A DNA stretch of 64,000 nt, taken from NCBI GenBank assembly GCA_015501585.1, contig JADNRY010000009.1, forward strand, positions 186,001 through 250,000. The letters are read 5' to 3'. How positions within the stretch are numbered: the first letter of the stretch is position 1; each line of letters begins with the position of its first letter. The position numbers and the translations under genes are program-made. The notes below the pieces were generated by a model that was not told the origin of the DNA, ran no database searches, and worked only from the letters and a program-made list of their open reading frames with translations. This stretch comes from Rhodocollybia butyracea (lineage: Eukaryota > Basidiomycota > Agaricomycetes > Agaricales > Omphalotaceae). Shown here in pieces: positions 10,555-22,681 of this stretch.

Positions 10555-11867
10555 ATGTCTGTTCGAATTGGCATTCTTCCCGATGGTAGCTGTTCTGAGG
10601 CTCTTAAGACCTAAAACTGATCGTATCTTTGCAGATGTCATTGATAGTATACAAACTGGGGTAGCTCAACGCCTCAACAGTGGCACTTTTATCCGACTTA
10701 CACACCCCAGAACTGGTGAAATAACATAAAAATAATCCACGAAAGGTCTCTAACAATCATTTAGGACTTCCTGCCTTGTTTCTCCCCCACCAAACTGGGT
10801 CGAGCAGCGCAATACATGAACTCCAAGCTGTTGAGCCTGTCAACGCGCGGTCCTGGTTCATAGCGAACGAGATTGCCTCTGGTAAACTCCAAGTTATTTT
10901 TTAGCTTCTGTTGAATTAAGTTCATCGAATAGATGGTAGACTGTTGATGATTATGCCTATAGACCCCGCCTTCCTCCTAATCCCAATTCTTCGAGCCTTC
11001 TCACCGGTATGATCCCACCTCCCATGTTTCTCAAAAATACTGAACTAGGTTTAGAAAGATGGATCGTTAGGTCAATTTCGGACATCTGATGATATCTTTG
11101 AAGAAGCAGCGTCTAAGATGGAACAGAGTGATGCTGAAGCGGTTTTGGTAAAAGACGTCGCTATATTCGCTTCTCTTGACTGTTGCAAGGACTCACTGTC
11201 AAGGATATGTGATACTCAAGGTATGCGTTTGGAGACCATCCATTACTTTCGGTTTATTCAGATTTCCTCGTTAGAGATTCCCCCGGATATCACTGTTTAT
11301 CGATTCTCTCCGACGAAACTTACCAATTACTTGAAACTCAAAGTTGAAAATCTTGTGAGCTCTGGCGTAATCGATAGCTCCAGGTCTCTTGTACGCAGCT
11401 TAGCAAAAAATGGTCTCATGGAGGATGGACACGAAAAGTTACTTGAATGTACATATTCCTCATAATGTCTATTGGTTGAGCTCACTGACATCTCTTCAGC
11501 TGGTAGAATCAAGGCAGCCTGTGAACTGGTTGCACAATATCTTCCCTTGGATATACGCAACATGCTTATGGCTTCGTATGAGTTAGTCTGCGCAGTGCTG
11601 TCTTTACGTTCAAATCTGACATATATGCAAAGTTTCTCAGACCTTGATGTCTATATAAACAAACTCGAGGAAGACAAAAGATTACATGCCCAACAGACAG
11701 CTCCTAAGAATGGAAAGTCCCGCGCAAAGGTTGTCGCCAAAGATGCATCTACAGAAAAGGTAGATAAACGCAAGGCGTCGAAGGCATCTCAGGGAGTGGA
11801 GAAGCTTAAGAAAGCTAACATTAATGGAATGTCAAAGCTATCAACGTTCTTTATGAAGAAAACGTGA
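10555..11867 (+). CDS. RNH202: Ribonuclease H2 subunit B
   Basis: Non-catalytic subunit of the heterotrimeric RNase H2, which removes ribonucleotides and RNA:DNA hybrids from DNA in the nucleus. ATG 10555 gives MSVRIGILPDDVIDSIQTG; then TFIRLTHPRTGLPALFLP, RSWFIANEIASDGRLL, MIMPIDPAFLLIPILRAF and the signature DGSLGQF plus DDIFEEAASK. A winged-helix-like region follows (SLVRSLAKNGLMEDGHEK; ACELVAQYLPLDIRNML), then a basic tail. The last residues, MSKLSTFFMKKT, form a degenerate PCNA-interacting motif like the one at the same place in animal RNASEH2B. About seven short introns. Using the acceptor at 11272 (CTCGTTAG) keeps the frame across the C-run, so no frameshift is needed. Confidence 0.9.
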
Positions 11868-12289
11868 AACATCGGGTACTATACAATTAATTAATCCCCT
11901 ACATACAATCCCTTTTGAAATCACCATGGTGTTCTGGATTCATTGGTCTTCTCTAGGTGATTTCCACCATGCCAAATGTCTCAATGAGCCCCAAGTCACT
12001 TCCTGTCCAGACTTTGGAAGCTTGGTAGGATCAATGTGTGTACTAATCTGTATTTTATGATATCTTCCTCAAGATCAGTCAAAACGCAATTTCCGTTGCA
12101 TAACTCATTATTGACTTGTGATTGGTTGATTCCGATAACGAATGAGACCTTAACCTGCTAAATAGCCATTGTCGCATCTTAATCTGAGAGTTGATTTAAG
12201 CACTGACTTTGAGAACACCACTATCAATTTGTTTGTCATATCTACTAACTGTTACAAGATAAGTACTGGGATATTCTTGTTTCCAACAT
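11868..12289. other. Intergenic stretch between convergent genes
   Basis: The 3' flanks of RNase H2B and the NFX1/CbxX gene meet here. No coding signal, RNA gene or notable repeat is visible. Confidence 0.45.
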
Positions 12290-15200
12290 CTAAATCCGGG
12301 GAAGCTGGTTATTGTTCACAAAATGAGAGCCTCCTCGACATCGATAACCCGCTGGATTCTTCACCCACTCGTAACCCTGAGGACATCTCCCAATCTCACG
12401 CAGCTTAGACTGGACTTGCTTCTCTCTCTCCTTCCGTCGTTCTTCAACTTCACGCTTCTGCCGAGCAGCCTCAATAGCACGTTTTTGAGCTTCCCGCGCC
12501 TCTTTTTCTTTCTTTTCAGCCTCGTCTCTCTTCTTCTTAGCTGCCTCACGTTCAGCCGCATCACGTACGCGTCTCAAGGCTTGACGAGCAGCGTTCAGCT
12601 CGCGCGTCTTTTGTTCATGTTCCTGTTCGCCTTCCTTCGTTGCTCCTCTGCTTGCTGAATTTCTAGTTCCTTTCGTCGTGCAAAACCCTCTTCTCTCCGC
12701 CGATCTTGTTGAAGACGATTCCAGACATCATCGGTGACGCCGGGATCTCGTTCACTGTTCGAGGTTCCAGGACTTTGGGGAGGCGCTGCTGAATGCTGCT
12801 GACGATTGTCTGTCAAGGAACCTGGACCGTTACTCTCCCTGCGCTTGACGTTGGCTTGATTCTGGGACGAAGATGGTGGTTGGGGTGGCGGAGACACTAG
12901 ATTTCTACGTGAAGACTGGTGTGAAGATGATTGGAGTTTAGGCGGGTTGGTAAGAGGAGGCTGGGCTGGACGTTGAGTATCAGCGGGCCCTTGAGAGGTG
13001 GAGGAGCTTGGGCCGGACGTTGAGTACCAGCGGTCGCTTGAGAGGTGGAGGAGGAGGAGGTGAAGAGGTAGAAGAGACAGAAGCCTCAGGAAGACCCGTT
13101 TCAAAACGAGACCTGGACAGAGGAGGGAGATTTGACCGCTCGCGATTCTTATTCAGCATCTCTAACATAATATCCAAAGCATCTCGGGTGGATATCGACA
13201 GAGACATATGTGGCGAAACTGCGTTCTTCAAAGCTTTCCCAATCATTTGCTTCGCAAGTGTCTCCATATCCCGAGCATTGCCCCAAGACGACAGAGTAAC
13301 TAACTCTTCCTGAACCTCGAGCAAACAGCGATACTGGGCCCTGGTCGAATCCGAAAGAGCAGACAATATGACCTTGCCCTGTTCAAGTTTCCGCCGCAAT
13401 ATTTCTAGACATGTCAGAGGCGAGAAATGGCTGAAAGGGACAACTTCTGGGAACCGACTAGCCAAACCAGCATTGACGGTGAGAAGCCGATTGATGTCCT
13501 GGTCGTACCCTGCAAGAATGACAATGATTTTGCCCTTAAATCGCTCCTGAGTCAAAAGGCCGACCATCTCATCCACCGCCTCTTGAGCAAACCGTCCTTC
13601 CCCGAGACGATAAGCCTCGTCTATGAACAGCACCTGACCAAGCGCCTTCTCGAAAAGAGCAGAGGTTTTCGGTCCAGTTTGGCCGACGTATTGGCCGACG
13701 AGATCCGTAGCAGAACACTCGTGGACTTCAGGTTTGGCTAAAAAGCCCATGTCATAATAGATATGACCAAGCTTTCGCGCAACCGTGGTCTTGCCCGTTC
13801 CTTGGGGAAGATTAGCAAAAAACATAAGTGTCAGACAAGGCGTTACCTGGAGGTCCTTTGAATAGAAAATTAGTAGGAATGACGGTCGACGGATCTTCAT
13901 TTCTCTCTTTCATATTTCGGGATATAGTCTGATACTCTTCCAGCTTCCGTATAACATCTTCACATCCCACTACATCCTTAAAAAGATCTTTCAGTCTCTG
14001 TGAAGCATGCAAATGCCGTTCAAATTCTGGATCGAAATCTTCAGGTGCAAAAACAATGGTGGTGGGAGGTATCGATCCCCGAATACGTGCCATATAGCGA
14101 TTCTTGGCCTGAGAGAGTAGATTTTCCACAGCACCGCCGTTGCCAAAATTTGGCCGTGTACGTTCTCGAGCGAGTAGTTCAAGCGCAACTTTTTTTGCGT
14201 GGTCTGATACCTCCAGATCTTGTTTAGCAAGTTTGAGGTCGAGTATACGACCAAGCTCGCTGTCTGTGAAATCTTCAAATCGAAACGCGTCTTCGATAGC
14301 GAAGCGCCGACTGAGTCCTGTAGCATGAGGTTTAGAGACAAATTACTATTCATTATTGTCGGAACAACTTGCCAGGGTTGACGTTCTGGTTTCAAAGTTT
14401 AGTGTGATCCTCTGTATACCGGTTTAAGAGCTTACCTGGAACATCTCTTTCATCTCTTTCTCATAGCCCAGTAACAAGACACAACGATCATCCCCTGGAA
14501 CATTTTGAACTTCAGCGACAATAGTATCAATGACAGCTGTCTGAAAGTTGTTGGATCCACTGTGACTGGAGCCCTTGCCACCTCCATAAAGCATATAGGC
14601 CTAGTACAAGTTCAGCCTATAATCCGAGGGCCAGAAATATGGGGTCGCTCACGAACCTCGTCGATAATGAGAACCTTGCCAATACTACTGTCGAGTATGG
14701 CTTTCGTCTGCTTTTCAGAATGCCCGATATACGCGCCAGTGAAATCGGATGGATTCTTGACGATAACTACCAAGATAAATGTCGAAGCTTGAGCCAGTCA
14801 ATGAAACAGCTCACGAACCTTCTCCATTGCTCAACATGCCAATGTCCGCTAGAATCTGGCCATAGAGCTTGCCCACACTTGTCTTTCCGGTTCCAGGTGA
14901 ACCGAGAAACACTCTATTCAAAGTGACCATGAGTGGCTCCTTCTCCTCGAGTTCTCGATGGTAATTGGCCAGAACCAAATCAAATAGATTTTGAACAGAG
15001 TCTTTCACTGATTGAAGTCCGATAAGAGCGTGGAGCTCTGTCCAGGCAGAGCTCTTATGGATTGCCTGTGCTGGGTCAGGACCAATAAAGTCTTCCTTCG
15101 TGAGTAGAAATGCATCGACGCCGATCCAGCCAGAGCGCTGTTCTTGTTTGATTCGTGCAGCCTGGCGCTCTGATATCTTCGCGAACATATTTTGCAAGTC

Positions 15201-18200
15201 TCGCGCATTTCCAAATCCCTCACGTCCCCTCCCTCTACCTAGCCTTCGAATTGCGACTCGTGTGTACAGCCCCTCGATTCCATCTTCAACTTGCATCTTA
15301 TTTTGATATTTCTTCCTGATGAGACTTGTGAGCATCCGCTGAAGCTCCGCATCAGTGTAATCTGCAAACTGCAGGGTATATGGGACCCTGCTGCGAAGAC
15401 CAGGATTATGCTCAAAGAACTTTTCCATCTGCTTCCGGTATCCAGCAAGGATGAATACTATCTTGCCTACGCGGTTCTCCATCTCCGCAAGCAGGTAATC
15501 AAGAACTTGACTTCCGCCCGTGTCTTTACCGGAAATAACTAGCTGGTATGCTTCGTCAATGAAGATAGCGCCACCTCCTGCGTTAAGTGCGTCCTTGACA
15601 ACCTTCTCAGCTCCAGCGACTCCTTGGTGGGCCAGTAAGGACCCAGTTATTTCAATGAAGGCATAGCCTGATACAATTTTCTTGGACGTCAGGAATTTGG
15701 CATATTGACGGGCTATAGTCGTCTTTCCCTGCAAACACTAGTTGGAGCTGGCTAGGATTTCGTAGCAATATATGACATACCGTTCCTGGATTCCCCAAAA
15801 GAACAATATTGAATCGTTCATCTGCGAGAGACGTCCCCTGACTCTCAGCAACCTCAACTTTATCTTTGATGCGCAGAATTTGAAGTTTGACATCCTCTAG
15901 ACCAATGAGCTCCATGATAGCATCTATTGGGGGAGAGTTCGCCCCTTCTACGTCCTTCTGCCTCTGCCATTCTGCTTCTGCAGGAGACTTGTTTGCAGTA
16001 GTTGTATTCGCGATGATAGGAATAACTGGCTGTAGCACTGGGTTTGGCAACGTGGCAGCAGTTGCTGTAGTTGGGTTTGGCGGTGTGGCAGCACCAGTTA
16101 CTGTAGTCGGGTTTGGCTGGGAGGAAGCTGACGATGGAGGTTGTGCAGGGGGTTGAGAAGACGAAGCAGAAGAACTCCACGTGAAGAGGGATGCCAGGAA
16201 ATTCTTTGTCTCCTTTTTGCTATTCTGCGCCATCTCACGAGCATTCTTAAGCTCCTCCTCTCGATTCTGAAGGGCAATGGCTCGCTGTTTTTCAAGCTCA
16301 TCATCCTGCCTCTCCTGCTGAGCTTGGGCAATTTTGTCAGCCAACTCCTGCATGCGGCGCTCATGAGCTTCTTTCTGAGCTTCCCGCTTCTTCTCCGCTT
16401 CCATCTCCCGCTGCAATCTCTTCTCTTCTTCACGAGCCACTCGCAGACATGTCTTACACTCGCTAACAGGGTCTGAACATTTGCGTTTGGTGGAGTGATT
16501 CGCTGGACAATGCTCTTCGATGACATGTTGGCAGGGTTGGTCTGCATGAGCAGTGCGTTCCATGTGACATTTCAAGGGGCATTGGTGCTTCCCGCACGAC
16601 AAGGGCTTCCCACTACAACGATATCAACAAAGTATCAGGAGGAAACATGACACTAGACTCACCAAGGTCGATCGCAACCACCATCTGGACAATGAGCATC
16701 AAAGTCGAGAGGACTTTTCAAAAGAAATCTGGAGGTGGGGTGCTGAACACATTCAGTGGGGAAGCCATCATAAAGGTATCCCTTCTCGCGGATATGTTCT
16801 AGGAGCGGAGTCCAAACCTCTGCTCCCTTTCTGGAATGCGTGAACGTGTGAGAGTTTCCGATCATGATCAGTGAGTTTCGAGCTCTTGAAAGTAACACAT
16901 TCAAGCGCTCAGCAGAGTACATGAATCCGATGTCGTTGTTGTTGTTGCTGCGACACAAGCTCACGACAACGATATTACTTTCCTCTCCTTGGTAATTATC
17001 TAGATAGATTGTTGGGAATTTTCACAAACTTTACATGTTCAAACCCACCAATAGTAGCCATTCTCAATTTCGGTTTACCGGAAGATGAAGCGGTACCCAG
17101 AACGCCTGCTCGGACGAGTTCTGAGAGGTCCTGATCATTCAGAAGAGGTTCGGCGTCAGACTCAAAAGTCTTCCGAAGTTTTTGGAGTTGACCAAGATAT
17201 GGAGTAAGCACAACAATGTCTTCCATCTTGTAGCCTTGCTGGATGATGTATCGAACAATCCTGAAAGCCATCTGAACTTCGAAAGTATTTTGCTTCGATG
17301 TGGTGGATCCCATGTCACGACGGTCAGCAAGCTGTTTGTCATCGTCCTCCGGGGATGTATGGTCAATGAAGACAACATTGCCTCTCACACCGCGAAGGTT
17401 GGGGCGATTGGCCGTGCGTGGGGCATCATTCAGAGTGTCATACGTTTTGAGATGCCGAATCATATCTGCAATTTCTGGACGCATTCGGTGTTGCGCGACA
17501 AGAGTTTCGTGAGGAAAGTCGCGATGTACAAGACGTTCGAACAGGGACCTATTGAGGTCATAACCCTCGCCCTTCTCGACTGTCAAGGTATAATGATTGA
17601 CCTTGGGACGAAGTTGTCTAAACCAGCGTCAGAAATAAACGAGTAAAGGAGAGATGAGAGAAAGATGTTTACTTGTGATCTCCAATAAGTATCAGTTGCT
17701 TCATGTCAACACCCAAGGCTGTAACCACATGACTCTCCAAAATTTCACCAGCCTCCTCCACCAAAAGCACTTCAGGTTGCGAGCTTTGTATCTGATCCTT
17801 ATACTTTGCAGCACCAGTGGTGGTACAACCGATAATCCTTTTACCCTCGATGATGGCGATATCTGATTGTCCAAGAATTTGTTGTCGCTCAGCCACAGTA
17901 GTGTTATAGGTCGCAGTTGTGCTCGCGACATCATGAATTGTGTATTGGACAAGTTCGTCTTTCCAGCTGTCGTACTTTGCACGGCGCGCATTGGGTTTCA
18001 TAGACCAGACAGCTGGGAAGTTACTGGCAACAGCATGAGATCTAAAGACACCAGCGTCCTTTCCATCCCTCCACTGGTTCAAAAGATATGTCTCGGTTAC
18101 ATTTTTCCCTTTCTTTCCAACCAATTGCATCTCGTCCTGTGACTGAGGAACAGTAAAGGCCTGGAAAAACTCGTAATCTTCAAACTCGATGTGTGCCAAG

Positions 18201-20088
18201 ATGTGCTCCAGTGTGACAGTACTGCTCTGGTAACTTTGAAAAGAATTTTCCACACTTTGCCAATGCATTTGCTCATCAGCCCGAAGAGAATCTAGCGTCT
18301 TGCGATCGCCAGATGAGAGGTACGAAACCCGTGTTTGCTTACGCAGACCCAGGTGTTCTGTAGCAGAAGCTGACTTTCCTCCGCCAATGCGAACTATGTC
18401 TGTATCAGGGATCCCAATCTTTATCAAGTCCTCGAGAAACTGATCAAGGGCATGGTTCGTGAAGCAAACGACGAGAATCTTGTCCGAAGTATGCTTGTGG
18501 ATGAACTTGGCGAGTAAAGCTCCGATAAAAGACTTTCCTGTCCCTAGATAAAAGTATGAGGGATGTCATTGGATCCAAACAGGCACGTGTAATTACCTGG
18601 AGGGCCTTGGATGAGGCTAACAGTTTGCGTCAGACCTGCGACGAGGGATGAGGCTTGAGCACGATCCAGCTGGATGGCTTGCTGAGCATCAATGTAGGGC
18701 GCAATGTTAGTCGTGGGGTGGCGCTGGATGACAGAGATGGCTTCATGTAAAGACGGGGGAAGTTGCAGCGTTGGAGCGGCAGTGGATACACCGGCATCCC
18801 ACATAAGAAGCTCTTCACAAAGTGGAAGCGAGTGCATAGCTTGGAGCGTCCGTAAGACTGGCTCGTAAGCAAAAATACCAGTGTCAATCTGAACCAGTTG
18901 AACGTTTGTCGCATGTTTAAGATGTTGAAGGGTGCGTTGCAGCATACCCGTATCTGAGACCTGCAGAACAATGATGGGAAGGGACTGTGACAACAACGCT
19001 TCAACGCGATGAAGAGTGCCAAATGAAATGATTTGGTCATCAACGACGATGCAGAAAAGTGTCTGATGACGGAGCATCTTCTTGCCGACAGAGTCACTCT
19101 CCCAAAACCGGGTCCTCTTCTGGGGCGTGTCTTGGCCCGAAAGCTGAGGTAAGTCTTTGCTGCACTGAAAGGTCAAGCACATGGGTGTTTTGCGCTTCTC
19201 ATCGCCACCATAAACACCGGTGAGAGTGACATTGTCAATGACCATGACACGTCGATTGGGCCGTTTCTTCTTCTGGGTCACGATTTTTGCCATCTCTTCC
19301 CTGAGCTCATACATCATATCCTCTCTGTAAAGTCGGAACTGGTTGTCGAGGTAAATACCTTCGCGATCACCGGGAGATGCGTCGTCGATTTCGGTGCTTC
19401 TGCGGTAAAATGACTGACCCTGGTATTGGATCTCGCTCGGAGTTGGTAATATAGAAATCTCCCGGAAGTTCTCCTTGTCATTATCGTGCCGACCGCCTGG
19501 TTGATACGAGGAGTCATTGGTGCTGCTACTGGCAGCGGCTATGGTCGTGGAAAGAAGGGTTTTTATGTGGGTTGCGTGATTTTGTACAATGGAATCGGAG
19601 GAAGCTGAGAGCAGCTGCAGCAGACCATGTCGCTCTTTGACAAAGGTACCATGATCTTCGGCACCGTTAGGTAGCAACAGGAGCTGCAGAACAAACCACG
19701 CGTACATCGCCTCTGCTGCTGAACTAAGCTCTTTGCCCTCGAATGCTTCGGTGAAGGGTAATAGAAGCAGACGGCCCTCAGCTAACGACTGCATAACCTT
19801 TCTAAGATAAAGTCCGCCGCTCAAGTCTTTGAGGGTTGGATGCTGCATGAACGAGAGAAATGGCTGGACCGAACCGTTGAGATAGGTGGCCGACGCGTCC
19901 GAGCAAACCGCGTTGCGTAGAACGACGAGTTTATCTTTGTTGACGATGTCCCCAATACACTTGGCAGCGTCCTTCTGAGCGCAAATGGCCTCGATAAACA
20001 TGGCAGCCTGGCTGCCAACATCTCTATTCTTGTGGACGACGGCGTTGAATAAGCTGTTGAGACGATCTGCTCTGGATGGTCCGCTCAT
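12290..20088 (-). CDS. SF1 helicase / NFX1 zinc finger / triple CbxX-CfxQ AAA+ fusion protein
   Basis: Very large protein, roughly 2,300 residues, with about 14 introns. Order: N-terminal all-helical region (MSGPSRADRLNSLFNAVV), UPF1-like superfamily 1 helicase (Walker A GPPGTGKS split by an intron near 18600; LLVEEAGE; GDHKQLRP; VAQHRMRPEI; DNYQGEE; ERLNVLLSRAR), NFX1-type zinc finger (CGKHQCPLKCH, then CSDPVSECKTC), a charged coiled coil, and three AAA+ modules of the CbxX/CfxQ type. Their Walker pairs are GNPGTGKTT/IFIDEAYQL, GSPGTGKTS/LIIDEAYML and GPPGTGKTT/LFIDEAYRL, all intact. A Pro/Ser-rich linker, a second coiled coil and a Cys-containing end (CPQGYEWVKNPAGYRCRGG) follow. ZNFX1, fission yeast Hrr1 and Neurospora SAD-3 share the helicase plus zinc finger and act in RNA silencing; function here is inferred. 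One base appears missing near 12629 (see findings). A 14318-14372 intron is GC-AG. Confidence 0.88.
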
Positions 20089-20292
20089 GGGGGCAGAACA
20101 AGAATCGTACCCACCTCGTGCTTAGGTGCTGTGCGCTGTACACAAAGTTCAGGAGATCAAACCCTAAATGATTAGTGTGGGCCCGAGCTTCTTAGACGCG
20201 AGGAGACTGAATGGATTGCGTTGTGCTTCGGCGCTTCAGCAACTTTGACGACGTAAGACAAGCACAGCCTGCGGAGAAAAGATGAGCTTAAG

Positions 20293-20689
20293 TATATACA
20301 TGCAGAACAAACTTGTCGAACCCAAAGAAATCTGAGTCCCCATGGAAAGGGAAAAACAAAACCCAGTCGAATTTGGACTTGGATTCTTCATATAGGTCTT
20401 TGTTCAATGTTGGTTCTTCGTACATCTCAAGCGCTCAGGCTAGCGCCCAGATCTCAGAGGATCCTCCGATTTCGCGATACGCGGTTCCAACAATTTCTTC
20501 GAACTTGGACCATGCCGTGTAATAAATCCTTCCTCCCTTCTTTGCTAAGAATAAAGGCGCATAATATTCTTCATTCATAAAGGATATGAAACGGACGTTG
20601 TCAACGTTCTTGTTGAAGTATGTATGGTTTTCCACTATGTTATCGTTGTGAACACGATGCTCTTTCTCGAATGAACACCGATGATGCAA
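20293..20689 (-). other. Weak open frame upstream of the helicase gene, possible small gene
   Basis: Reading minus, a frame without stops encodes FNKNVDNVRFISFMNEEYYA and continues to EIVGTAYREIGGSSEIWALA. It meets a TGA at 20435 and goes on in the same frame (ALEMYEEPTLNKDLYEESK) to a TAA near 20293. Composition is protein-like, but no family is recognised and no good ATG or splice sites were found. It may be a decayed gene, a small lineage-specific gene with a mis-read stop, or chance. The rest of 20089-20914 shows nothing else. Confidence 0.2.
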
Positions 20690-20914
20690 TGCGCCTTAGC
20701 ATGCATTGACTTGTTGACTCTCTTCCGGTTCTCCTTCCTTCCCATTAGGAATTATTCTCATGGGCAGGGAAAGGGTATCCCGCAAAAAGCGTATCATACA
20801 TTCAGTCGTCACATCGGTTCTACATTAGCAGTACAATGAATACATATACAACATAAAAATTAAGCGTAGATATAGGATAGTCGGATAGTCCTGCGAACCC
20901 GATATAAATTATCC

Positions 20915-22226
20915 CTACTTCTTCCTACCTTTCCTGCCTACATTGACGGTAGGGGTGACAGTCATCTTGATCAAAGGAGAGCAAACCGAGCAGTACCATT
21001 TATCTGGGAGGGGTTTACTCAATCCTACACACGATAAGTGGAACTTGAAAGGTAATCAGTCTGAGCCAAATATACCAGCTCTCGAAAGACGTACCCATTC
21101 ATAAGGACAGCCGTCCTCATTATCACAAGCGATCATCTGTAGTGCATAGTTAGATCATGGCAACAAAACACATTCCTGAAAACTCACATCTCCGTAGCTA
21201 CTCTTTTGACAGAAGCAGTATAACTTGTCGTCTTCAGCGTCATCTCCATCATCAGCATCTCCGAGATCTTCATCGCCTTCTGCATCTTCGTCAGCCATCT
21301 CAATGTCTTCGTCCACCGGAGGATGTATTTGTCGTGACAATCGACTTGACCGAGAAGGAGCGGTTTTAGGTGGCACAGTAGCAGCAGGAGAGATAGAACG
21401 ACTGATTGCCGGGGGGAGTTTGATGGATGGTGAGCTCGTGGATCTTCCTCGTCCTTCAAGAAAACACACATCAAACGATATAATCACAGATGACAAAGAC
21501 CGGGTGCTTACTCTTTGTGGCAAGTGCTGCCTTGCGAGTTTCAACAGGTGAGGGAGCAGAGATACTCGGTTCAAGAGCAAGACGAAGACTTTCACTAAGA
21601 CTTGCTGCAACATCATGTTCATTGAGACCGCTTCCGAAGATAGGCCCAGTAAAGCTTGGGGTAGCCGACAGGGCCCTCGTCGACATTGATTCGGTGGCAG
21701 GAGCCTCTCCTTGTAAAATCCGAACTTTATTGAGGTCATAATCGAGGCGGCTGCGCGTTCGGGCCAATAGGGAAGAGATCCTTTCTGCTAGCACCAGCTT
21801 CTCCTGAGATAGCCTGTCGATTTCGGTGTAGTTGAGGTCAATCTTGGATACGATATTACTGACAGACTTTGAGGTCGGAGAAGGAGAGGAGGCTGGCGAA
21901 GGTTCTTTTGAGCCATTACTGTGTAGACTGCGTCGAACGTATCGAGCACCGTCACTATCAATTTGTTGTTGTAGTTCTGTAAGTGTTCTGAGATTCCCAG
22001 GAAGATTTCAGATCAGTACGCCACATACCTTGGACACGATGATCTTTGGCTTGTATCTCTTCCAGGTAATGTTTTATCTCGTTGGGTAGATTGTCAAGAC
22101 CTTGCATATAGTGTAAGTGTAATAGTAAAACGAATCAAGACGAAAACAGGAGACTAAACTGTAGACAAATTCACTAGCTATGTTGGAAGCATCTTCTAAG
22201 CTCTGGGGTGTTGCAGCTACAGCCAT
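20915..22226 (-). CDS. ING-family PHD finger protein
   Basis: Chromatin reader of the Inhibitor of Growth family (yeast Yng1/Yng2/Pho23), which brings histone acetyltransferase or deacetylase complexes to H3K4me3 nucleosomes. ATG 22226. The N-terminal ING helical domain reads EFVYSLDNLPNEIKHYLEE, then QELQQQIDSDGARYVRR and a leucine-rich helix (LSQEKLVLAERISSLLART). A Ser/Pro-rich linker and an acidic stretch follow. The C-terminal PHD finger is complete: LYCFCQKSSYGDMIACDN, CPYEWFHLSCVGL, then KWYCSVC, i.e. Cys4-His-Cys3 with the conserved Trp. A basic tail (RKGRKK) ends at 20915-20917. About five introns with canonical sites. The family assignment is strong; which yeast paralogue it matches is not clear. 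Confidence 0.9.
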
Positions 22227-22681
22227 AGTACTAGAAGAGCTGAAGTTGTAGCGCAAGTCGCTTCAAATTTGAAGGTAATAGTACAGATTGAACGTTGGTC
22301 ATGTCGCATCGAACACGCACGTGCTGTCAGTGCCGCGGTACGTCCGCGGCATGATCGGCATCTCCATACTGATTAGTTCGCTAGGGGTGAGGTAGATGTT
22401 AATCGCAAACTTCCTGGAAAGCAGATAATCGAGCTGGGACAGCAAACACACCCTCGAAAGAAACTTACTGAAACCTGGAGATATCCTGCGAACGCGAGTA
22501 CTTAGGCTACTTGCGCGAGAGGCAGCTCAGGCAGGTGATCCTTTCAACTCTTGAAATACAAGGCATGACCATTCTCAATTGAAAGATATCGATAAATGCT
22601 GATAATAAGCGGGAGGACCGCTGCTCACTTGACGTTATTGGTACAACAGCTTTTTTCTTGTGAACTTTGCTCATATCCACC
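22227..22681. other. Divergent promoter region between ING gene and GMC oxidase
   Basis: Both flanking genes start here and point away. The stretch has a GC-rich patch around 22310-22350 (palindrome-like GCCGCGGTACGTCCGCGGC). No coding signal is visible. Confidence 0.45.

Noticed and set aside
10436..10555. N-terminal extension of the small gene to a TTG at 10555
   Set aside because: TTG is not an accepted start in fungal nuclear genes; ATG 10435 is preferred and the extension would cover the promoter boxes.
11221..11290. Apparent frame break at a CCCCC run in RNase H2B
   Set aside because: Using the acceptor CTCGTTAG at 11265-11272 gives TQEIPPDITVYRF in one frame, so no error is needed.
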